Source of the DNA: Phycisphaerales bacterium UBA3158
GTDB taxonomy: Bacteria > Planctomycetota > Phycisphaerae > Phycisphaerales > SM1A02
Length of the DNA: 5,452 nucleotides
Reading direction: 5' to 3'
Assembly (NCBI GenBank): GCA_002364555.1
Contig: DEYM01000012.1
Location: 5,624-11,075 of the forward strand
Shown: positions 1 to 5,452 of the stretch, one piece after another
Position numbering within the stretch: position 1 is the first letter of the stretch
Layout: each line of letters opens with the position of its first letter
Notes under the pieces: model-generated
Databases searched by the model: none
What the model was told of the DNA's origin: nothing
Seen by the model: only the letters and a program-made list of their open reading frames with translations
Translations under genes and position numbers: made by a program

Positions 1-43
1 GCATGAGAGGATCGCCTCATCAGGACAATCCATCAGCCGATGT

Positions 44-676
44 TCAGCCGAGTACAACCTCACCATTGGGAGTCGCGAGCGTCGCCCTCAGGAGCGGGCA
101 GGAACCCCCCATCACGCTGGCCGGCAGATCCATCATCCCGAGAATGCCATTGGCAGCAGCCGATTCGGGATGCTCCAGCACGAGACTCTTCAGATGGCAA
201 CCAGACGGAGCACCGTCAGCCGGATGACTCGAGTGCCCCCAATCGATCATCAGCGGAACGACCCCATCCATGATCCTGACCATCGGATCAGAGAGCGACC
301 ATTCAAGTCGACCTCCGTCAGGAAGTTCCCTGGAACCATCGAGGATCCGACCCGGATCGACTCCCCCGGCGAGTAGTCTCTGACGAATTCCTTCGGGACG
401 CTCCACAGCGGCCAACCAGCCTTTCAAACGAAATGAGTCCTCACCAGTGAAGATCTCTGGTCTGAGATGGGCTGGAAGATCGGAAGTCGGATCAGGTGCG
501 ATCAGTTCGAGATAGCAACGATCCCCGAGCCCAACGATGGCGTTCCATGTACCCCAGCCCGGATGCCGACCACCCATGACGGGGCGAACACCAAGTCGTT
601 CATGGAATCGCTCGATTCCCGTCTCCAGATCGCCGCCAGCAAGAACCAGATGATCAATATGATTTGAAAGGCACAT
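44..676 (-). CDS. VOC-superfamily, glyoxalase-like domain protein
   Basis: A 210-residue cytoplasmic protein with the glyoxalase-like (Glyoxalase_3 type) fold; its substrate is unknown. The N-terminal half carries the family pattern: HIDHLVLAGGDLETG at 6-20, GGRHPGWGTWNAIVGLG at 35-51 and YLELIAPDP at 55-63. H9 and E57 sit where VOC enzymes place metal ligands. In the second half, HLKSLVLEHP (161-170) aligns with the first strand and has S164 in place of H9, so a full four-ligand site is doubtful. The frame is open to an upstream ATG at 745, but that would overlap the CRTAC1-family gene by 44 bases. The ATG at 676 has GAGGA 8 bases upstream and starts right before the conserved domain, so I chose it. 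The gene is 25 bases downstream of its neighbour and probably shares its transcript. There is no signal peptide or membrane segment. The fold call is firm; metal binding and reaction are not. Confidence 0.88.
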   Translation of the reverse strand: MCLSNHIDHLVLAGGDLETGIERFHERLGVRPVMGGRHPGWGTWNAIVGLGDRCYLELIAPDPTSDLPAHLRPEIFTGEDSFRLKGWLAAVERPEGIRQRLLAGGVDPGRILDGSRELPDGGRLEWSLSDPMVRIMDGVVPLMIDWGHSSHPADGAPSGCHLKSLVLEHPESAAANGILGMMDLPASVMGGSCPLLRATLATPNGEVVLG

Positions 677-684
677 GCAACTCG

Positions 685-689
685 TCCTC
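685..689 (-). promoter_or_regulatory. Ribosome binding site of the VOC gene
   Basis: The minus strand reads GAGGA with 8 bases to the ATG at 676-674. It lies inside the 25-base gap after the CRTAC1-family stop codon. It decides the start at 676 over the longer frame that begins at 745. Confidence 0.7.
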
Positions 690-701
690 GAGTTTGGATG
701 A

Positions 702-2579
702 TCAGGAGGAAGTACGAACGATGGTATGCGCCTTGTCGAGTCCAAGCCCGTTTACAGACACGGACTGGCGCTCGCCATCGGGCCAGATGACCGTGATGGA
801 ATCCACCGCATCGATCTTTCCGAGACCGAATGTGACCGGCAACTCGACCTGGGACAAATAGGACCGCGTCGGCATGACCTGACGCCTCTGCGTGATTCCA
901 TCGGCCTTCAACTCGATCCATGCCCCTATGGCATTGCTGTTGGCTGAGCCGGGATCATGGAGCTTGATTCGGATCCAGTGGTGCCCCAGCTTCTGCTCGT
1001 TTCGAAGCAGAAGTGGGCGATCCCCCGCTTGAGTCACGACCAGATCGAGGTCGCCATCGGAATCGATGTCCGCGTAGGCCGCACCACGTCCAACGATCGG
1101 GGTCACGAGATCTCCAGCCGATTCGGGAGGAACGATCTCGAAGCAGGAGGGTTGATCCGGTCCGGCATTCCAGAACAACTGCCCGGGCTGACGATACTTC
1201 TGGCTGGACTGGATCTGACTGATCTCCTCCTCGAGATGCCCGTTCGTCTGGAAGAGATCCAGCCTCCCGTCGAGGTCGTAGTCGAAGAAGAAGAGACCGA
1301 AGGAGAGCAATGGTCTCGTCGGTGACCCGATGCCTTCGAGAATGGCCTCGTCTGAGAAGAGCTTCCCGTCGCCCACATAGAAACTTGTCATCTCGTTGGC
1401 GAAGTTGCCGATTCCAATACCCATCAATTCATCATTGCGATAGTGAGCGGCATCGATACCCATCGCCCCGGTCGCCTGGCCACGATCGTCATAGGCGACG
1501 CCGAATCTGGAGCCGACCTCCTCGAAGGTGCCGTCTCCCAGATTCCGATACAGGAAGTTCCTGGTCGTATCGTTGGCCACGATGAAATCAATCCATCCAT
1601 CACGATCCACATCGACCGGGACGACCGCCAGCGACTTTCCCACTGGCACGCCAGTGGCCGAATTGACCACATGGAGGCCAGAAGCCTCTGAGACCTCCTC
1701 AAAGGTCCCGTCTCCGTTGTTTCGGTACAGATATGGTTGGCTTCCCGCATACTGCTTGGGTGGCCCGTACGCTCGATCAGTGCCGTTGAGCGTGAAGTTC
1801 AGAGCGAGATCCTTCTCACGGGACCACTCGACGTAGTTGGGCACCAGGAGATCGAGATCTCCATCCTGGTCATAATCCGCAAACGCGGGACTGCTGCCCC
1901 ACATGCGGTCACCGCCGGCGACCCCCGCCGAAGCCGTGACATCGACGAATCCACCTTCACGATTCAGATACAGCCTGTTGGGACCCACTGCCGCGATGAA
2001 GATGTCTCTTCGGCCATCTCCATCGACATCGCCGATGGCGACACCGGTGCCATAGAAATCATCCTCGAGCCCGACCGTCTTCGTCACATCCCTGAAGATT
2101 CCCGAGCCGTCATTTTCATAGAGTGCCGAAGGAGAGGCCGTGCCGGCATTCTCCGAATTCGGCCAGCTGGTCGAGTTGACCATGAACAGATCCTGATCGC
2201 CATCATTGTCGTAGTCGAGGAAAGCCACCCCTGAACCCATGGTCTCAGGCAGCATCTTCTCGCCCTCCGCCCCGGACTCGTGGATGAACTCGATACCGGA
2301 ATCGAGCGTGACGTCGTTGAATGGGACATCAGGCAGCACGGCGAGATCAGCAACCAGCACCTGCGGGGCAACGACCTCCTTCTGGATGATGACTTCCTTT
2401 CGTCCACCACCCGTCAAGGTCAACAGCCAGATCAGAAGTCCGATCACCACCAGAACGGCAATGGCGATCAGCGAACGGCGGAACACGATCCCGATGATTT
2501 CATCATCCTGGATCTGTTCTTCAACGGGCTCTGGTTGATTCAAGCCCTCATCTTCAGAACGCGTTTCTGGTTCGGTCAT
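702..2579 (-). CDS. Membrane-anchored CRTAC1-family protein: FG-GAP/VCBS beta-propeller with ASPIC/UnbV domain
   Basis: Likely a calcium-binding, periplasm-facing adhesion or scaffold protein; no enzymatic function is known to me for the family. Of 625 residues, 1-35 are acidic and lack a cleavable signal. R34-R35 then precede one membrane helix at about 36-54, which predicts an N-in signal anchor with the rest outside the cytoplasm. Six calcium loops of the form DxDxDGxxD start at D122, D184, D235, D323, D433 and D504. A seventh, degenerate copy lies at about 375-393, which suggests a seven-bladed propeller. The ASPIC/UnbV domain covers about 535-603, with AIGAWIEL, SYLSQVEL, FGLG and VIWPDG as its signatures. 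The ATG overlaps the stop codon of the multiheme cytochrome gene (ATGA), which fixes the start and suggests coupled translation and a shared complex. The family call is secure; the role is inferred from context. Confidence 0.93.
   Translation of the reverse strand: MTEPETRSEDEGLNQPEPVEEQIQDDEIIGIVFRRSLIAIAVLVVIGLLIWLLTLTGGGRKEVIIQKEVVAPQVLVADLAVLPDVPFNDVTLDSGIEFIHESGAEGEKMLPETMGSGVAFLDYDNDGDQDLFMVNSTSWPNSENAGTASPSALYENDGSGIFRDVTKTVGLEDDFYGTGVAIGDVDGDGRRDIFIAAVGPNRLYLNREGGFVDVTASAGVAGGDRMWGSSPAFADYDQDGDLDLLVPNYVEWSREKDLALNFTLNGTDRAYGPPKQYAGSQPYLYRNNGDGTFEEVSEASGLHVVNSATGVPVGKSLAVVPVDVDRDGWIDFIVANDTTRNFLYRNLGDGTFEEVGSRFGVAYDDRGQATGAMGIDAAHYRNDELMGIGIGNFANEMTSFYVGDGKLFSDEAILEGIGSPTRPLLSFGLFFFDYDLDGRLDLFQTNGHLEEEISQIQSSQKYRQPGQLFWNAGPDQPSCFEIVPPESAGDLVTPIVGRGAAYADIDSDGDLDLVVTQAGDRPLLLRNEQKLGHHWIRIKLHDPGSANSNAIGAWIELKADGITQRRQVMPTRSYLSQVELPVTFGLGKIDAVDSITVIWPDGERQSVSVNGLGLDKAHTIVRTSS
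771..977 (-). other. ASPIC/UnbV domain
   Basis: Residues about 535-603 of the CRTAC1-family protein match the ASPIC/UnbV consensus that usually closes these propeller proteins. Key elements in order are NAIGAWIEL (549-557), QRRQV (564-568), SYLSQVELP (573-581), FGLG (584-587) and VIWPDG (597-602). The protein ends about 22 residues later, as is usual for the family, so the gene looks complete. Confidence 0.88.
1044..2231 (-). repeat. Seven FG-GAP/VCBS blades, six with intact calcium loops
   Basis: This span encodes residues 117-512 of the CRTAC1-family protein. Intact loops are LDYDNDGDQD (121-130), GDVDGDGRRD (183-192), ADYDQDGDLD (234-243), VDVDRDGWID (322-331), FDYDLDGRLD (432-441) and ADIDSDGDLD (503-512). 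Several blades also carry the companion YRNNGDGTFEEV-type strand, for example at 285-296 and 344-355. The copy near 379-387 lacks the acidic ligands. These are diverged protein repeats, not recent DNA duplications. Confidence 0.88.
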
Positions 2580-5392
2580 GATCCCTCATCGGAACTGGAA
2601 GTCGCAGCGACATCCAGATCGTAGATCACAACGGCTTCCGATGCACGGTTGCCAGCGGGATACTTCCTTCTCGCTTCGGAAATCGCATGGTCACGGGCAT
2701 TGTCGTCGACCTTGTAGGTCGAATGCAGCGAAGCATGATGAGCCGACTTCTCCTCATCGCCCAGATCCGCCCAGATCTGCTTGAGGTTGTAGTGGGCATC
2801 GACGTTCTCGGGATCGAGATCCAGCGTGGCGTCGAAGAAGCCGGCGGCCTCCTCCATGAGCTCCTGACGCCTTTCCTGTCGAGCCGGGCCCCGCTCCTGA
2901 CGAGCACGCTGATACAGCGTGTTGCCCAGTTCATTGAGCACACGCCAGTCCTGCGCGAAATCGAACCCTCGACCTGCCGCCTGCTCGAAACCACCCTCGA
3001 TGACCTGCTTGAACTTGCTGATGGCCTCATCCAGACGACCATTCTGCTTGTCCACCTGGCCACCGAACCAGAGGAGATGCCACTCTCGGCCCTTGTGATC
3101 CATTTCAGCTGCCCGGGTGAGTGCGTACGGTGCGTCCTCGGTGACGCGACCTTCCTTCAGATAGACCCTGGCGAGATTGATCGGACCCTCGGACCGGCCA
3201 AGTTCCTCCACACGGGAGAAGGCCTGCTCGGCGCCCTTGAGTTCACCCAGATCACCTTTCCTGAAAAGCCCGATGCCGTAGTCGTTCCATCGAATCCACT
3301 CGGGGATCTCCATCTCCTGCGCGGCCATCACAGGCGTTCCACCTTTCACTGGAAGAACGACCACATCCTCAGCGAGAACCGTCACGGGAAGATCGTTCAC
3401 CCAGTCCTGATCACCATGGACGAATCTCATGTACTGGGTATCGAACTTGCGGTACTTCAAGGCGGCTCGAATCGTGATCGGCCCGGTGCAGTCGGCCGGA
3501 ACATGGAATCTGTAATGCACCGAATCGGCGGCACCAGGCGGGATCTGATTGTTGTAGAGAGAGGTGAAGATGTCCTCGGCGTTGCGGCGGGCGATGCGAT
3601 CACCTTCACGGTCGATCACGAACGAATTGACGAAGTGCGACCATGGGTCAACGCCCCCGTCATCATCCATCTGGCCGCTCCGGCCGATGACCTCGTCACC
3701 ACAGGTGACCACGACATCCATCCATACCTGGTTGGAATCCGCCGTGCCCTGTGTGAACAGATGGCCCATCTTCACGGTCCTGATGATCGCTTCCAGGAGA
3801 TACTCCTCCCCGGGATCGAGAACCGGAATCTCCGGCCTCAGTGGCCCGAGCATCTCTCCATTGATTTCGCCACCCTTCTTCAAGGCGAAGAGGTCGAGCC
3901 TCATGACACCCTCGAGGAATTCCTGATGCTTGGCGATCGCCTCTTCCGAACGTGGCATGTCGACCATTCTGGGCATGGCCGTATTGGCCGATGGGAACAT
4001 GTGGTCGTGGACCTTGGGAATCCCCGAGTCGTCACGTACCTGGGCACCGAAGTCAGTCGAGGGCATCAGAGGCATGTGACAGTTGTTGCAGTTCACCTCC
4101 GCGATCGGTGGATAGTAGAAGCTGGACACACCATGGCCCGAGACTCCGCTGAGCCTGAATGAATCGAGATGGTTCTGACCTCGAAGCCACTTGTAGTCAT
4201 TGAGCTCCTCGGGCAGATGGACCTTGTGGCAGGCTCCACAGAAGTCCTCCGTCTTGTGCAGCGGCTTGAGAAAACTCTTCTTGTGGAACTCCGGCTTCGC
4301 CTTGACCAGCTGCTTGTTGACCCAAGAGAGAACAGGATCATCCGAGAACGCGAAGGGGTAATGCTGCGGCTCGTCGATCGTGTAGTCGGCATTGCCTCGA
4401 GGACTGTTCACATTGCTGATCACATGACAGACCGTGCAGGTGATTCCGGCATGGGCAGTGGGATCGTTGATCATGTCGAAATCGGGATCGTTGAAGGCTC
4501 CACTGAAGAATGGAACAGGATCATGACACCCGGCGCAGAAACGCGAGGCGTTCACATCGCCATCCCTTGCCAGAGACATCTCCCTGGTCTCCTTGACGGA
4601 AGCCAGATAGGCGGGATTGTTGAACGAGGAGAACTTGTGCACGGAATGCATCCATGAATCATGGATGTCGGCATGGCACTCAAGACAGTATTCATCGTTC
4701 TGAAGGACCTCTTCGCTGATGAAGTCACCGGAAACGGTCCTGGCCAGCGATGGGAAGAAGTACTGGTCGCCTTCCGGGTTGCCCTCGATGTTCCACTGAC
4801 GTGGATCCTGCGACTGAAGGGCGACCATGATCAAGGCGAATACCGCCGCGACCGCAGCCCATCCAAGGCCCACACCCCACTTGATCCTACGTCCGGCCAA
4901 TCGGTGAAGAATGAAGAGCCAGATCACCACCAGAGGCACCATGACGTGAATCCACCAGATGATCGACCGAGCGATCTGATCCCGGATGTCGATGATGCCC
5001 TCGACCCTCATCAGGACCACACCGGTCACCAACAGGATGATGGCACTGGCGAAAAGCGCATAGCCTGCTCGAACGGCACGACGATTAGGTCGATTGTGGG
5101 CATTTCGAATGTGACCGATGCCGAAGAGAATCACCGGAATGACCAGCGCAAGGCCCAGTATCAGATGGGCCAGGAACATGATCAGGTAGAACCAGTTCTC
5201 GTAGCTTTCGGCCGTTGCCAGACCCATGACTCGAATGGCCAGGAGATAGACCGAGTTGATGATCAACAGAGCGAAGAGCGCGAAGAGACAGAACAGAAGT
5301 ATCTTCAGCTTGGGCCCGATGACGGCACGATAGCGTGGCCGAGATGGTGAACCAGCTGCTCTCGATATCGTGTTTTCATCTGCGTTGGCCAT
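2576..5392 (-). CDS. Membrane-anchored five-heme cytochrome c with b-type-like membrane domain and C-terminal TPR repeats
   Basis: Probable electron-transfer protein of the inner membrane and periplasm; substrate unknown. Seen in the 938 residues: a basic N-terminus, then five hydrophobic helices at about 29-54, 66-92, 109-129, 142-162 and 173-193. Five CXXCH heme c motifs follow, at 236-240 (CLECH), 286-290 (CAGCH), 319-323 (CTVCH), 385-389 (CGACH) and 435-439 (CNNCH). A beta-rich region spans about 525-675 (GHLF at 543-546, PPGAADSVHY at 618-627). TPR-like helices run from about 700 to 890. Basic loops at 93-109 and 163-172 fit the positive-inside rule, so the hemes lie in the periplasm as cytochrome c maturation requires. 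H76, H94, H149 and H163 in helices 2 and 4 could bind b-type heme (inference). The first CXXCH is followed by WMHSVH, as in cytochrome c554-like multiheme families. The ATG start precedes a basic N-terminus and has a weak ribosome binding site 8 bases upstream. No CXXCK motif is present, which argues against an NrfA-type nitrite reductase. Multiheme identity is certain; the exact role is not. Confidence 0.93.
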   Translation of the reverse strand: MANADENTISRAAGSPSRPRYRAVIGPKLKILLFCLFALFALLIINSVYLLAIRVMGLATAESYENWFYLIMFLAHLILGLALVIPVILFGIGHIRNAHNRPNRRAVRAGYALFASAIILLVTGVVLMRVEGIIDIRDQIARSIIWWIHVMVPLVVIWLFILHRLAGRRIKWGVGLGWAAVAAVFALIMVALQSQDPRQWNIEGNPEGDQYFFPSLARTVSGDFISEEVLQNDEYCLECHADIHDSWMHSVHKFSSFNNPAYLASVKETREMSLARDGDVNASRFCAGCHDPVPFFSGAFNDPDFDMINDPTAHAGITCTVCHVISNVNSPRGNADYTIDEPQHYPFAFSDDPVLSWVNKQLVKAKPEFHKKSFLKPLHKTEDFCGACHKVHLPEELNDYKWLRGQNHLDSFRLSGVSGHGVSSFYYPPIAEVNCNNCHMPLMPSTDFGAQVRDDSGIPKVHDHMFPSANTAMPRMVDMPRSEEAIAKHQEFLEGVMRLDLFALKKGGEINGEMLGPLRPEIPVLDPGEEYLLEAIIRTVKMGHLFTQGTADSNQVWMDVVVTCGDEVIGRSGQMDDDGGVDPWSHFVNSFVIDREGDRIARRNAEDIFTSLYNNQIPPGAADSVHYRFHVPADCTGPITIRAALKYRKFDTQYMRFVHGDQDWVNDLPVTVLAEDVVVLPVKGGTPVMAAQEMEIPEWIRWNDYGIGLFRKGDLGELKGAEQAFSRVEELGRSEGPINLARVYLKEGRVTEDAPYALTRAAEMDHKGREWHLLWFGGQVDKQNGRLDEAISKFKQVIEGGFEQAAGRGFDFAQDWRVLNELGNTLYQRARQERGPARQERRQELMEEAAGFFDATLDLDPENVDAHYNLKQIWADLGDEEKSAHHASLHSTYKVDDNARDHAISEARRKYPAGNRASEAVVIYDLDVAATSSSDEGS
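2583..2587 (-). promoter_or_regulatory. Ribosome binding site-like GAGGG before the CRTAC1-family gene
   Basis: The minus strand reads GAGGG only 3 bases before the ATG at 2579-2577, inside the last codons of the multiheme gene. The spacing is shorter than usual. Together with the ATGA overlap this favours re-initiation by ribosomes that have just finished the upstream gene. Confidence 0.4.
2723..3295 (-). other. TPR-like helical repeat region of the multiheme protein
   Basis: Residues about 700-890 form helix pairs with TPR-type spacing. They include AEQAFSRVEELG near 721-732, LDEAISKFKQVIEGGF near 787-802, LNELGNTLYQRA near 819-830 and DLDPENVDAHYNLKQIWADLG near 858-878. TPRs bind protein partners, so this end may hold other parts of the complex in the periplasm. 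Repeat borders are approximate because one pair is stretched by a charged insert at about 830-846. Confidence 0.75.
4076..4687 (-). other. Five CXXCH heme c attachment motifs
   Basis: The motifs are encoded at 4687-4673, 4537-4523, 4438-4424, 4240-4226 and 4090-4076. All five have the standard CXXCH spacing. Many extra histidines lie between them (for example H244, H249, H252, H314, H344, H370, H379, H392, H408, H420) and could act as distal ligands for bis-histidine hemes. Cytochrome c554 itself has four hemes, so this domain has one more than that model. Confidence 0.92.
4814..5308 (-). other. Five-helix membrane domain, possible di-heme cytochrome b-like module
   Basis: This segment encodes residues 29-193 of the multiheme protein. 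Helix 2 carries H76 and, at its cytoplasmic end, H94. Helix 4 carries H149 and, at its cytoplasmic end, H163. H149 and H163 are 14 residues apart, a spacing typical of the two heme-binding histidines in cytochrome b helices. H76 and H94 are 18 apart, which is less canonical. By topology, H76 and H149 fall in the outer half of the membrane while H94 and H163 fall near the inner face, so two stacked hemes are possible. No family assignment can be made by eye. A plain membrane anchor is the alternative. Confidence 0.5.
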
Positions 5393-5400
5393 CTGCCAAG

Positions 5401-5406
5401 CACCCT
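5401..5406 (-). promoter_or_regulatory. Weak ribosome binding site of the multiheme cytochrome gene
   Basis: The minus strand reads AGGGTG with 8 bases to the ATG at 5392-5390. It is a partial match to the Shine-Dalgarno consensus, but the spacing is good and no other candidate start codon lies nearby. Confidence 0.4.
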
Positions 5407-5452
5407 ATCGGCTGTCGGTGGACTTTCGATCGCTTATTAGACGATCATTGAT
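5407..5452 (-). promoter_or_regulatory. Upstream region of the cluster, possible promoter
   Basis: These bases lie upstream of the first gene and show no coding potential on this strand. The minus strand contains the A+T-rich TCTAATAAG (5441-5433), which could serve as a -10 element. It is flanked by GATCG and CGATC, a 5-base inverted repeat. No clear -35 element is visible before the window ends. The position supports a promoter better than the motif does. Confidence 0.2.

Noticed and set aside
3..20. Hairpin after the VOC gene as a transcription terminator
   Set aside because: GAGG and CCTC can pair around ATCG, with two further pairs past a bulge, but the stem is only about four continuous pairs and no T tract follows on the minus strand. 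The true terminator may lie beyond the window.
677..745. Upstream start for the VOC gene at 745, adding 23 residues
   Set aside because: The extension overlaps the 3' end of the CRTAC1-family gene by 44 bases, does not resemble the VOC domain, and the ATG at 676 has a well-placed ribosome binding site.
702..2579. Reading the calcium-loop protein as an enzyme or a transporter
   Set aside because: The repeats are structural FG-GAP/VCBS blades and the end is an ASPIC/UnbV domain. I see no catalytic motif and only one membrane helix.
2687..4162. Long plus-strand open frame of 491 codons
   Set aside because: It lies entirely antisense to the multiheme cytochrome gene, whose frame shows five CXXCH motifs and TPRs. 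The plus-strand translation has no recognisable domain and is explained by G+C-rich codon structure on the other strand.
4661..5350. Plus-strand open frame of 229 codons
   Set aside because: It is antisense to the membrane-helix part of the cytochrome. Its translation is rich in D, H, Q and R, the mirror of hydrophobic codons, with no domain signature.
2576..5392. Assignment of the cytochrome as an NrfA nitrite reductase or hydroxylamine oxidoreductase
   Set aside because: No CXXCK motif is present, and there are five hemes where hydroxylamine oxidoreductase has eight. The attached membrane and TPR regions do not fit either enzyme.

Overview
The window holds one compact minus-strand gene cluster of three genes and almost no non-coding DNA. 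Reading in the direction of transcription (from high to low coordinates), it contains: (1) a 938-residue protein that joins a five-helix membrane domain, five c-type heme motifs, a beta-rich domain and TPR-like helices (5392-2576); (2) a 625-residue membrane-anchored, calcium-loop beta-propeller with a C-terminal ASPIC/UnbV domain, i.e. a CRTAC1-family protein (2579-702); (3) a 210-residue VOC/glyoxalase-like protein (676-44). Genes 1 and 2 overlap by an ATGA junction. Genes 2 and 3 are 25 bases apart with a good Shine-Dalgarno sequence between them. A single transcript is therefore likely. I see no tRNA, rRNA, CRISPR, insertion sequence or convincing terminator.

The likely source is a bacterium with a periplasm, probably of the Planctomycetota or a similar environmental, often marine, lineage. 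This is inferred from the gene combination (multiheme cytochrome with TPR beside a CRTAC1/ASPIC-UnbV propeller), the fairly high G+C by eye and the domain style. It is not shown by a marker gene.

How the genes may work together: the cytochrome's predicted topology puts its N-terminus in the cytoplasm and its five c-hemes in the periplasm. Histidines placed in membrane helices 2 and 4 suggest a b-type heme module, so the protein could move electrons from the quinone pool to periplasmic c-hemes. The next gene makes a propeller anchored in the same membrane and facing the same side. Its translation is apparently coupled to that of the cytochrome, which suggests partners in one complex. The VOC protein has no signal peptide and is presumably cytoplasmic; its link to the other two is unknown. 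The electron-transfer system as a whole is the most interesting content. Its electron acceptor or substrate cannot be read from the sequence.

Regions without genes: 5393-5452 is a 60-base upstream segment, probably holding the ribosome binding site and perhaps a promoter. Bases 677-701 are a short intergenic gap with a ribosome binding site. Bases 1-43 lie downstream of the last gene and show only a weak hairpin.
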